The position numbers were made by a program, and so were the translations under genes. From Aldrovandia affinis (Eukaryota > Chordata > Actinopteri > Notacanthiformes > Halosauridae): DNA of 64,000 nucleotides. The stretch lies in assembly GCA_029706075.1 (NCBI GenBank), contig JAINUG010000031.1, positions 2,277,001 through 2,341,000 on the forward strand, in the 5' to 3' direction. Shown piece by piece: positions 19,152 through 29,330 of the stretch. The notes under the pieces were generated by a model. It saw nothing but the letters and a program-made list of their open reading frames with translations, made no database searches and was not told where the DNA came from. Numbering within the stretch: position 1 is the stretch's first letter; each line of letters opens with the position of its first letter.

Positions 19152-22100
19152 CGAAATGGAAGAAGGGAAGTAAGAGATGTTTGATGTGTGTGAATCACAG
19201 ATCTCATATCTATTTGTGTGTGTACAAGAGAGAGACACAGAGAGCGAAATGAAAAAAGAGAAGTAAGAGATATCTCGTGTGTGAATCGCAGATTTCTGAC
19301 TGCCACAGTGATGGGATGTTCAGGGCGTTCTCGCAGCATGTCCTGCATCGACTACAGATCTCCCAAAATGGCTCCAAGGTGGGTTTACTCCTGTACCCCC
19401 AACCCCCCTCCCACACATACAACATACACTTATCCATTGTGGAAGATGAAAACCACAGCCATTCAGCTGTTGAAAATGATACCAAGAAGGTAAGGTCTTT
19501 GTGTATTCACTGCAGCCTCTAAATATGGTTAACAGCTTTTTCCCAGAAGGCTGTGTTCCTATTAATAGAGCTTCACTGCACACCACTGGATCTACCTGCT
19601 ATTGATGTAACTATCTTCTGCCTGTATATCACTATAATTTTTACTACAAGTATATTTTCTTTTTATTTGCTGTTTTCTAGTGCAATGCTTATTGTTATTG
19701 AATTCTCTTAATGGAGAACCAGTTGTATTTCTCTTTTACGGTAAATTGTTTTGTTTTTTTTGGCTCATCAGGAACTAACGTCCTCTAAAATGCTTTCTCA
19801 GCAAATTTGTGCAGCTGTAATACAAATGCCATGTGATATTTGGTTAGTGAAGCCTGCTGTACCTGGCATTTTGTCTGTGCACATGAGTTGCGTTACTGTC
19901 AATTTGACTGCCATATGGTTTATCCCATGCTGTTTTCACCTCATACAACGCAGTCCAACTGTTCTCTTTGCTAAATGAAAGGTAAATGAAACCTACAAAG
20001 GCGAGGTTCAGTGACAATTCCTGAAATTAAAATAAAATCTTCCATCACTAGATGGCACCATTGTACAAGTGTTCGCCTCTGATAATGGCATATTGCACAT
20101 ATTTTCTTGGTTGATAAATATTGTTAGAATCTTGTGCTGGAATCAACACTTGGATTAACCCTCATCCTGAGATGCAAACTAATTGTCACTAGATTTTATT
20201 TCTTAAATATTTAAATGTTGGTTAAGCTTATCAGAGTTTGTTGTACTCTTTCAGAGTTTAGATCAGGAATTGCTCCTGGCCAAATACTTGTGGACCAGTG
20301 AATTGTAGCTCCTTGATTACTGGAGTTATACCTGTTTTTATGTATACAAGTGTTGTCTTGTCTGTTCTTTGATCTCTCCAGATCTTCAATGCTTATCTGT
20401 AATTTACCTAAAAACTATGTTTTAAGTTAGAGATAATAGTTGGTAAAAACAGAAAAAGATGGAAAATTCACACTAGCAGCTCTAATTATACTTACATAAA
20501 GATGTTTTGTTGTGTGATGATTCTGTATATAACCAGTAAATACACTGTGCTACACTTAATTTATTCATGGAAATATGTTGTAAACCAAATGTGGTACACT
20601 AGTAATGCACTTGAGGTAGATATATATACAGTAAACATATAAAACATATAATGTGGCCTCCCACGTGGTCCAGTGGTTACACCGTTCGACTCTGGCCGGG
20701 AGTGCCATCAGGGCGGCAATTGGCTGTCCGCCCCAGGGAGGGGGGAAGGAAGCCGACACACCGTTCGCTGCGCATAGGAGTGGTTCTGGCGTACCCGAAT
20801 TACAGTCGACGGCACGACGAGTGTTGTCTCGGAGGAGGCAGTGCTACACCCTTGTCACTGCCGGTCACAGGACTACGGTAGCGAATTATAGGGGTAGGGG
20901 AATTGAACTAAGCACACGGGTAATTGGCTACCAAATTGGGAGAAAACGGTGTAAAATCTGATTTTTATTTTTTATTTTTTTGGAAACATATAATGTGACT
21001 TTTCCATCCTTTTAGGCGTTTGCCAACCATATCTATCACTTCAAGGTTTTTTTTGGTTTAATTACATTTCCAATTGCACTTTAATGGTTCTCATTTAATC
21101 AGTGAGGAGACCTGCTTGCTAGCTAAGCAATTCGCTAACTAGCTATCTAAATGTGTTGGCACCTTACTTTAGAGATCCATTTATAGACAACGTTATGTTA
21201 TGATTGCTGGTGAAATCGCTCAACTAAAACAAGAATTGCATGCCATGATTTTATTTTTGTCATGGAAACAATATAACACTGTCTATCTCTGTAATTCAGC
21301 ATGATAAGTTTAAGTTACCATGGCTAGCTAGCTAATAAATAATTATATTTTCTGGCTGGCCAGAAACAGCCAGAAAGTTCTAAACAGCAATGCTGGCACT
21401 GGGGGAGTGTGTATTTTTTAATGACTTGAAATAGAACATTCCCTTTTCTGTCAAGATCACCTATGGTTATTTCCCGGTGCTATGTTGCTGTTTTACACCA
21501 AACCAATCACAGAGGGAAAAGTATTGAAGAGGTGGACCTAGCAGTAGGCTAGCGAAATTATTTTTAGAGTTGATTTGGACATGGTCATTTAAAAGTTCAT
21601 TCTAAGTCTAGAAAAGTCTGTCATTGCACATACAACGTTTTGGTAAAACTTTATAAAGTGATTTAAAAGATAATGATTTTGTCTAGCGAACATGACGCAT
21701 GACACCAACTAACTAGCTATATTTAGATGCTGCTTGTTAGTTAGTTTACTAACCAAGATATAAACTACTTTTAGCACCAAACTTCAGCTGTCAAACCACC
21801 TGAGACTAGCTAGTTAATGTTACCTAGCCAGACTAACACGCCAAGGTGTTGTGTCCATGCAAACGGACAAGCTAAAGCCAGCTAACCAAGGCTAAGTAGC
21901 AAGCTAGAGCTTAGCTAGCTAGATATGATGGATATTTATTGTCTTCTCGTCTGATCTCTGTCACCACTATGAGGGAATTAGTTACTCTAGCGAGCAGTCG
22001 CACACAATAATTGCTATATGAACAGCCCAAAACACAGAAAACTATTAATAAAGAGTAGAACATTAAATACAACAATACTATTAATAAAGAGTACAACATT

Positions 22101-24567
22101 CTATCCTTTACGAAAACTAACCTAAGCTGATTGACTGACTAGCCTAGCTAGCTGCTAACATACTGAGCCACTGTTCATTTTGAGGTGTGAGTCAATATCG
22201 TTGGAAGGAAGACGTATGTAGCGTGGTTGTCCTAACCACACTTCAGGGGGCCGCTATTTGCTACCATTTGGTTCTAAATAATGGCTCTAAGCAATGGCTT
22301 TATGTGTTGCTATGGCTTGCAGTTGCCAGCGCCATTAAACTAGTGTCCCTTCCTAACAGACACATAAAAGCGGTTACACGTGAAAATCCGTTTTAAATCA
22401 ATGTACTGGTCCATTTAAAAGTCTGACGTGTTCTAATTTGGTGAGAAACTGTATAAAAAAGTAAAAAGTATAGCACAGTGCAAACATCTTACGAAACGAA
22501 TGAATTTCACTTGTTATCTGTAATAACAACTAGCAAGCAGATGTTTATGACAGTTTGTGGATTACTTTCAATAGTCTCTGTCCTTGCCAAAAAATGGAAT
22601 CTACATTGGTGCTAGGACCACACAGTGTTTAATGTATAGCTCCTGTGTTTGTAACAAATGTATCACGGGGAGTTGATAAATAGCAGTATTTTCAGAGTGT
22701 GTCCTTCTTTTTGTGATTGTTTATCTAGGCTAGCTTTATCTTTGCTCATTCTCAGGAGCAGAGAGGGAGAGTATGCTGTCAATTGAGGATTAACATGCTT
22801 GGTATTTAGTTGCCTCTGAATATTGTATGGAAATGGTAGGATAGACTGCAGTGGTCATGTTTTTTCTTTTCTTGGTTTGTTCTGTTTTAATTAATGGGAA
22901 AATACAGTTGTCACTTTGTGAAAGCCTGTGTGAATTTGGAAAGGAGTGGAAATTCCTCCTTGGTTTGCGGTGGAAAGGAGTTTGACTTGTGCGTCTGAGT
23001 GTATTCTGAGCAAGGCCAGACTAGGACCAGCATTCACCATTGCATCACTCCCCTCAAGCTCACATGCTCTGACATCACAATAGGGTTGGGAGGGTAAGGT
23101 TTCACCAACCCCCTAATAGGTGCTACTATTATGTTCTTTCAATCACTGACTTCCATGATGTGACAAATATATTTGATTGATACTGATATAGTACTTTTAA
23201 ATACTTTATACAACTCACTGTTGTATTTCAAAGATGCATTTTACATTAACAACCTTTTTTCTTGAATTGAATAGAATTGGGAAAATATTGTGGTCTCTTT
23301 CTGCATTGAAGTACTCTGGTTAAGATTGAATCTGATCTTTATTCACACCCTGATTACAGGAGGGGAAAATTCGTGTCACATTACTTTCACGGAGCACAGA
23401 GTATCGCAAGATTTTAAACCAGCAGGAGGTGAGTGCTTTCAAATCTGTTAATTGATTGCAACATTTTCTGGATGAATATGTGCCATTGAAATCGAAACTC
23501 AAACCGCTCTAATTAGGTCCTAATCTAAATAGTTAATATTATTTATTTGAACTGACATTCATCTTACAATTTATCTCACTGTTTTACAGCTTATAAATGC
23601 TTTGAAAACAGTTCCATCATTTGAGGTGAAACTGGTGGATTACAAATACAAGTAAGTAAAAATTCCAAATCGCAGAAACGCCATTGAAGGCAAAAAAAAA
23701 AGTGACTAAACTTCAGGTGTCCGAACATGTTCGGTTGAATGGACCAGAGGGAGGTTTTCTATTATGAAGAGGATTGAAAAAGAGGCCTTCCTACTGTGTG
23801 TTTGTCATCAGGGACATCCCCTTCCTGGATCAGATCAGGATCACCCATAACTCGGACATCTTCATCGGCATGCACGGTGCTGGGCTGACACACCTGCTCT
23901 TCCTCCCAGACTGGGCCGTCATCTTCGAACTGTGCGTGAGGCGGCCGCCTCTGTCTTTCCACTTTACCGTACCCTGTCTCCGTCCTTCCAGATGGTGTCC
24001 GTCTGTCTCTCCTCACGTCTTCTGTCTGTAATTTTCTGCCTGTCTGTCACTGCTGCCACTCTGCAGGAAAACATCTGTCTATATTGCCTTGTTTGGTGTG
24101 TGTCTCTATATCACTGTGAGATCTGCTCTGGCTCTGTGCCATGACAGTGAAATACTGTGTAATTAAAGAGGCATTCATCACGCCAGGACATTATGGGCGC
24201 TGAGCCACTCGCAGCTGAGAATGGAAGATAAAGTGTCTGGCCCTCTTTTCTGCAGATATAACTGTCAGGATGAAAGCTGCTATCGAGATCTGGCTCGGCT
24301 TCGGGGAATACATTACGTGACTTGGCAGAAAAAGGACAAAGTGGTTCCTCAGGACAAGGTGGGGAGAGCCGGCATTGCCCACCGGCCAACTCGTCCCGAA
24401 ATTCCCCCCAGGGGAATACACTAATGTTCACCTATCTGAGTGTGGGTATACACCCACGTTTGCAGCCAGGCATCTCTTCTATACACCCACCTGTACCTGC
24501 ATCACTGACACACTTACCTGCAGCTGTACTTATACACATCTCTCCCTTTACTTGCCCTTAACTGCAA

Positions 24568-24627
<60 letters not shown>

Positions 24628-25668
24628 ACCTTTACTCACCAACCGGCATGTTTATATATACCTACCTGCACCTTTCCTATACCTTTACATATACCCACCT
24701 ATGCTCAGTGACATCTATATTTATATATACAGTATATATATATACATACAGGTAACTGCCAAAATAAAGGAAACATTGCTGAAGTCTAGGTTTTGTGCTC
24801 ATTACACCAGATTATGCATTGTTGCACATTAACCTTGTTTACAAGCAGTTTCCAAATGGCAGTCCTACCATAAACATCAGCTTTGTGAAGTTCACGACAT
24901 ACAGTTTTTGTTGATACTGGGTCATGGAGGTCTAGGTTCAGTTCTATGGTCATTTTTGAGGCCGTTTTTTTGCGGTTTTTAGCAACTATCCTGTTAAGTG
25001 TCTGTCTATCCTTGTCGGTGAGCTTCAACTTGCGACCACTGTTCCTCTTTCCTGATGCAGTTTTGTCCTTGTTTGGCATATGCCATCATGATTTTCAACA
25101 CTGTTCCCATTGACACATTAAATCATTTTGCAGCTTCTGTGATGCACATGCAATTTGGGCACCAACTATTTGACCTCTATTGATCTGTTGGATCTCTCAT
25201 GTTGCTTTAGAAACTCACATATTAAAGTGTTGTCTCTTATAGCAGAAACCTATCGGTAATTGGCATTGACATCAATATGAAAGTGATGTGTAGACTTCTT
25301 TTTAATTGTGTTGTAGTTACTTAAAATGTACATTTGCCCCTGCCCAACCACTCCCCATTTACAATCACTCCCCATTGGCTCATCTTAGAACCTATGGAGT
25401 GTGGTACATCCAATTATGAGGAAGTGCACAAATCACTTATAAAATATCAGATTAAACTAATCTGATATGAGTTTCTAAATTTAAAGTATCGTTAAAGGAA
25501 ATAACTTTCCCCTCTTGACAGGGCCACCATCCCACGCTGGGGGAACATCCCAAATTCACCAATTACTCCTTCGACGTGGCGGAGTTCATGCGCATTGTCC
25601 TGCAAGCGGCCGAGTACGTGCAGTCCCATCCGAAGTGGCTCGCCAAACTGAAACACGATGAGTTATGA
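12899..25668 (+). CDS. eogt: EOGT, EGF-domain-specific O-linked N-acetylglucosamine transferase, complete
   Basis: Transfers GlcNAc from UDP-GlcNAc to Ser/Thr of secreted EGF repeats in the ER lumen (GT61/DUF563 family). Coding exons: 12899-13108, 13466-13566, 13906-14014, 14805-14899, 15177-15281, 16536-16642, 16731-16834, 17806-17898, 18517-18588, 19292-19378, 23360-23428, 23590-23651, 23812-23931, 24256-24358, 25522-25668. All borders are AG/GT, and the lengths sum to 1584, exactly 528 codons, so frame is kept throughout; 527 residues equals the mammalian length as I recall it. Landmarks: a hydrophobic signal segment at residues 1-18 ([16 protein letters not shown]), [62 protein letters not shown], the GT61 motif [16 protein letters not shown] near residue 425, and the C-terminal KHDEL retrieval signal. 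The start is the first ATG in frame; exon 2 begins at 12844. Confidence 0.97.
14301..14804. repeat. eogt: 47-bp tandem repeat carrying copies of the EOGT acceptor region
   Basis: The unit TCTCTTTAAGGTTACCTGCT then AAAGGTGGGGGTTGTTTCTG TGGCAG is repeated with CAG at 14504-14506, 14551-14553 and 14598-14600, spaced exactly 47. An outlying copy lies at 14301-14370. The last unit (AAGGTCACTTGCTAAAGTTG AGGGTTGTT) runs into the real tract TTTTTTTCTCCCCAG and exon 14805. Each upstream unit thus offers a decoy 3' splice site GGGTTGTTTCTGTGGCAG. The array is interrupted by a MITE (14611-14757) and by about 100 bp of unrelated sequence. Confidence 0.8.
14611..14757. mobile_element. Short hAT-like MITE inserted in the EOGT acceptor array
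   Basis: A perfect 11-bp terminal inverted repeat: AGGGTTCCCAC at 14612-14622 and GTGGGAACCCT at 14746-14756. The interior holds a second internal symmetry (AGGTCCTTGAAAAG near the left end, GGTCCTTCAAAAGGTCTTGA near the right). It interrupts one 47-bp unit, as the repeat sequence resumes right after it. No clean 8-bp duplication is visible. Confidence 0.65.
15290..15480. repeat. Degenerate CACTGACGCTCA array after an EOGT donor
   Basis: Irregular copies of CACTGACACTC, CGACTGACGCTCAGT, CACCGACACTCAC, CACACTGATGCTCA and CACACCGACGCC. The pattern resumes at 16019-16050 (AACACCGACGCTCACGG) on the far side of a piggyBac-like insertion, so the element landed inside this array. Confidence 0.55.
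15485..16014 (-). mobile_element. piggyBac-like deletion derivative with remnant transposase N-terminus
   Basis: Terminal inverted repeats CCCTTAGAGGTC (left) and, inverted, CCCTTAGGAGTC (right). The right end abuts TTAA (16015-16018), the piggyBac target; the left equivalent is decayed to GTAG. An 18-bp perfect palindrome GATCACGCCGGCGTGATC lies just inside the right end (15982-15999). The minus strand encodes 57 residues rich in Asp/Glu ([20 protein letters not shown]), the acidic N-terminal style of piggyBac transposases, and stops at the left end. About 530 bp; the catalytic part is absent. It lies in an EOGT intron. Confidence 0.65.
16019..16535. other. EOGT intron remainder
   Basis: Apart from the tail of the CACCGACGCTCA array at its start, nothing recognisable. 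It ends in the acceptor TTTTCTTACAAAG at 16535. Confidence 0.6.
16835..17805. other. eogt: EOGT intron 16835-17805
   Basis: Nothing recognisable apart from a GA-rich patch at 17290-17340. Open frames here lack coding features. Acceptor TTTTGCTGCACAG at 17805. Confidence 0.6.
18187..18343 (+). mobile_element. tRNA-headed SINE with L2-type tail
   Basis: Same family as 2625-2785: A box GGCTCAGTTGGTAGAGC, B box GGGTTCAATCCC, GACCACACATACTGAAAA, and tail CTGTAAGTCGCTTTGGATAA. It lies in EOGT intron 17899-18516. Confidence 0.85.
18630..18745 (-). repeat. Degraded V-SINE fragment
   Basis: Minus-strand V-SINE parts: a TTATCCAGGGCAACTTA tail and the core-like ACCTTGTTCAAGGGTA, then CCTTACCTGCAACCTGG of the head. 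Located just after EOGT exon 18517-18588. Confidence 0.55.
18960..19291. repeat. eogt: About 91-bp compound repeat ending in the EOGT exon acceptor
   Basis: Three units of the form (GT)n, AGAGAGAGnGAAATG-AAGA, AGTAAGAGATnTnTGATGTG, TGTGAATCACAG. They end at 19068-19070 (decayed to CACAA), at 19200 (TGAATCACAG) and at 19291 (TGAATCGCAG, the real acceptor). The two last are 91 bp apart. The middle unit keeps an AG followed by ATCTCATATCT, resembling the exon start ATTTCTGACTG. Confidence 0.75.
19379..23359. other. eogt: EOGT intron, about 4 kb
   Basis: The largest EOGT intron. It holds a SINE (20653-20965), a CTAGCTAG-rich patch (about 21115-22150), and otherwise A/T-rich unique-looking DNA. 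Open frames are short and unsupported. Acceptor CACCCTGATTACAG at 23359. Confidence 0.65.
20653..20965 (+). mobile_element. SINE of the Glu-tRNA-headed type with a deletion in the head
   Basis: The A box (GTGGTCCAGTGGTTACACCG) is present, but the B box region is deleted and joins directly to CGACTCTGGCCGGGAGTGCC. The body and the tail (ATTGGCTACCAAATTGGGAG) match 6381-6750. It could not be transcribed from a normal split promoter. Confidence 0.8.
24573..24626. repeat. CA microsatellite
   Basis: About 26 CA dinucleotides in the last EOGT intron (24359-25521), followed by TATA-rich sequence. Confidence 0.95.
24748..25300 (-). mobile_element. Tc1/mariner-like transposon fragment, transposase N-terminal half
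   Basis: One end carries the Tc1-type terminal word GGTAACTGCCAAAATAAAGG. The minus-strand frame 25079-24786 reads [19 protein letters not shown] and [20 protein letters not shown], the DNA-binding domain of fish Tc1 transposases. The catalytic half is missing. It lies in the last EOGT intron. Confidence 0.8.
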
Positions 25669-26930
25669 GGCTGACAGAAGAGGACGAATGGGGGAACCGG
25701 TCTGTCTTGCGTGTCACAAAGCTCTTCCCTATGAATCTCTACCCATGTGCTCGCGCTGGAACTTTCCTAGTGACAAGTAGCTACATTATGTCATTTGCAA
25801 ATAGGGAGAAATGTATGCCAGTTAATGTATGTTGATGCTGTTTCTCGTTAGTTGTTGTGAGTGCTCGGCAACAAAGCACTCTCGTTTAGTCATAAGTTAG
25901 AAGAAGAGAAGCTGGACAAAGGCTGGGGTGCAGTAATTGCTCTCTAGAATGTAGTTCCAGTCTCACTCTGCTTTGCTCATCAAGCACTTGCTCCTCCCAC
26001 TTCCAGGATGGCATTTCAGTTACTTTCTATAACTGAAATGGCCCAATGGAAGATGGCGACACTCATGAAGTTTGCGAATGTCACATTTTGCTTATTGTTG
26101 CCTTTTTTTTTTTTTTTTTTTTTTTTACAGAACTCACCTGACATGCCCAATACCACTGTCCTCTCTGGCTCTCCATTAATATTACACTCATATTATGTCT
26201 AACAATATTTCCTGTGGGGCATGGTGCTATGAACAGAGTTCACCTGTGTTTTAATGTGTGACTCGACCGTGGCGTAGTCTGCTGTGTATTCTAGCTGTGT
26301 TGGATAACTTAGAGCTCTTGTCAATTTTTACTAAATCGATGAGCTCCTTTATGTAATCCCTCAGTAAATTATTTTGTCCATAGGTGAAAATGTAAGTGCA
26401 TAATTCCATCAAGTTATATTGATCATTTGCTATTCGTTCAAACATGTTTGGCACTCCATTATGTGTGTAAAATTATTTCATAAAGAAATATGTTGACATT
26501 GCCAGTTTCTTGATTTAGAAAATTTTATCATAATATCATATAGTGTATTCATATTTTTAGTATGAATGTACCCTGTGAGGAATGTGTTTTATTTACAGTT
26601 TTCTTAATTGTTGTACATCATTTATCTGTGTTCGTTTAATAGCCTTCCTCAGAAGTTATTTTAGTAAAATACAAAAGGCCTGTGTTACTAAGGAATGAGT
26701 AAATTACTTGAATTTAATGTAATAACATATTATGTATTTGGATATTTGGAGCGGAACTGTGGTCTGTTCAGATGCTTTTTGTATGTCTTTCTGAAGGCCT
26801 TTTTTAAGAAACAAAAATAATTCAATCAAGCTCGAGTTTGAATTGAATTTTGAGTCCGGCCTATCGGTCAATGTTTGAAAAACTAAAATGCCATCATATA
26901 CAGATGTTTGAAGCCATTCTGAAATAAAAA
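25669..26930 (+). other. eogt: EOGT 3' UTR
   Basis: From the TGA at 25666-25668 to the AATAAA at 26923-26928. A/T-rich, no repeats except a 24-base T run at 26103-26126. The frame at 26008-26202 is not credible as a gene. Confidence 0.65.
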
Positions 26931-28640
26931 CAGTTCTAGTACATTCTATGCATACCCAATCTCATTTTGTCAATTAATTGAATAATATTTGCATAGTAGC
27001 AAATCATTCATTCCAGCAATTTCTCTTGTATGAACAATGACATGTTCATCATCCTGCTCAATTTATAGATACTGGTACATCTTTTTAAAAATATGATAGC
27101 TTATACTGAATTTCTGCTGATTTGGGACAAAATAGTTCTCTGTGTTTTGTCTTGCACCTCACCTGCAAGCTATTGCTCCAGACGAAAGGGCAGTAGTTTG
27201 GGCCTTTCATTGTCACCACAATAAATCTCTGTGACCTCAAAACTCAGCAATGCATCTATGACGGACACTGATTTACCTTTCCCACTAGATGGCAGTATAA
27301 CACTGTAACATGTTTCAGAGATTCAGCAATTGTTCATTTTCAGGACCATTTGAAAGGTCTAACGGGCAGGTGTAGGACAATATAGAGATTAAATTATACC
27401 ATCTGCTGCGAATATCTTAGAAGTGAATCCCATACAATGTTGGAATGCCTCCTGTATTTATACATTTACATTGTTGGTGTGGTGGATTATTAAATATTTT
27501 AAAAAATTGAAAACGCCAGCACTCAAAGAATGTCCTTTATATAATTTAATGCCACTGGGTCAGCCAGACAAATAACAACGGTTGTTTCAGTAAGTTTTGG
27601 GCTGTGCACCTTGAAGGTAATTTGATGGTTGAGTTGTGCTCGCATTTATAACTTCTCTCTGGGATTATGAAATATTACCTTTAAATTACACCAGTTAGAC
27701 CCCAGTGTCCAAAATAGTTGATAGTAAGTTGAGTCTGTCTCAGACTGTCTCTGTCCAGTTCATTACCAAGTTTACCATGCGTAGATCTTTGCACAGAGGG
27801 AGGAAGTGGATGTGAAATTTCACTTTGAAAGATGTGCAGTGTAGTCTGTAGAAAGAACTCCAAATGGATCTCCTGGCTATTTATGGTCACTATCAGGTTA
27901 CAGGCTCTGACCTCTTTAAGAAAGGAAGAATCTCTACTTCTGCAATCAACTGAGAATTGCCATCATTGTGTTTGTACAGTGTCTCACTGTTCTCTCTCCT
28001 CGCGTGGGGATTAAGAGTTTGTGAAACTGCTAAAAGTTTGATGGTGTAAAAATAAACAGAGTGATGGGAAACAAAAACTTTCATTCCGAACTGGGATGAA
28101 TTCTAATAGTGTAGCTTTTAAAGAACGACTTTTAAGAAGCGATGAATCTTTAATTTTGTAAAAGGAAGTGGGATTCAAAGGATGTTCCCATCTGCTGTCT
28201 ACCAACTGTGTGCCACATCTTTGTCACCGTAAAGTGAATGTTCAATGTCTCTCTCTTAGTTTAAGATATAAGAAATCGGCACATTCTTTACTAAAAACGG
28301 GGCAAAGTCTATAAAGTAAGGTTCTCTGTGGTCAACGAGGCTCAAAGGATCTTAGTGTTGAGCAGTCTCACATAGACATCCTAGGCAAGTCTATAATGTG
28401 TGTGTGTATGTGTGTGATTGGGCATGTGTAGGTGTGTGTGTGTGTGTTTTAACAATGATGAGTTGGGTAGTGAACTTATGTCCTGCAGGTTTTGGCCTTG
28501 GATCTTCCTACCCCTGTCATTTTCTGTGTGTGAGGTAAAGCAGTTGTCCTGAGCAAAACAGCATGAGGGATATCAAAAGACGTGTGGTCTAAATATGGTG
28601 CAAAATAATATCCAAGATCCTTTACTTCGTAATGTATTAT
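26931..28640. other. Intergenic DNA
   Basis: Holds the second copy of the mosaic repeat (27502-27666) and a GT-rich patch (28399-28450). Nothing else recognisable. Confidence 0.6.
27502..27666. repeat. Interspersed mosaic repeat, copy 2 (segment B then inverted A)
   Basis: Segment B (GAAAACGCCAGCACTCAAAG, AATGTCCTTTATAT, CAGACAAATAACAACGG) runs 27502-27586. It is then followed by the reverse complement of segment A (TTCAGTAAGTTTTGGGCTGT, GCACCTTGAAGGT, GTTGAGTTGTGCTCGC, ATTTATAACTTCTCTCTGGG). In copy 1 (6084-6260), A precedes B in the other orientation. Confidence 0.75.
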
Positions 28641-28659
28641 AAGCATTTCGATCCCCGCG

Positions 28660-28980
28660 GCATCGCCTCTTCTCTGCACTGGCCCCCTGGTGGTGGAATG
28701 ACCTTCCACTGTCAGTCAGCACTGCAGACACACTAGCCATTTTCCGTAAGAGACTGAAAACCAGCCTCTTCGGGCTACACTTTAACTGAATATAATTTTT
28801 GAATGTACTAACCTTTCTCTCTCTGTCTTGTATGTCTTGTGGGGTGCATCTGTATGGTGGCATTAATTTTATTGTAGCTTTTCTGATCTAGCTCTAGCTG
28901 TGATATTCTTGCCATTTTAAATGCACTTATTGTAAGTCACTCTGAATATGAGCGTCTAGAATGTAAATGTATAGAGGGTT
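28660..28980 (+). mobile_element. L2-type LINE 3' end
   Basis: A plus-strand frame reads WWWNDLPLSVSTADTLAIFR then KRLKTSLFGLHFN and TGA (28787-28789), the typical C-terminus of a fish L2 reverse-transcriptase ORF. A short 3' UTR follows, ending in TTGTAAGTCACTCTGAATAT GAGCGTCTAGAATGTAAATG. That terminal word is the same tail found on the SINEs here. 5'-truncated. Confidence 0.75.
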
Positions 28981-29094
28981 ATTGGAATAGTTGTCTTTCT
29001 ATCTGTGTGTGCGTACGCATAAGTGTATATATATTTATATGTGTGTATCTGTAATGTTTGTCTGTCTATACATGCCAGCATGTGAAAGATAATA

Positions 29095-29225
29095 TTTGTG
29101 TGTGTGTGTGTGTATGTGTGTGTGTGTGCGTGCACATAAGAATGTTTGTGTGTGCATGGGTTTGTGCATTTTGTGTGTGTGTGTGTGTGTGTGAAAGCAT
29201 CTGTTTATGTGTATGTATGTATGTA

Positions 29226-29301
<76 letters not shown>

Positions 29302-29330
29302 TGAGTCTGTGTCTGTGTGTGTGCGCGTGC
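29095..29330. repeat. Compound TG microsatellite
   Basis: TG runs at 29096-29128, 29174-29193 and 29227-29287, with GTAT and GAGA tracts between. The long Cys/Val or Thr/His frames across it are repeat artefacts. Confidence 0.95.
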
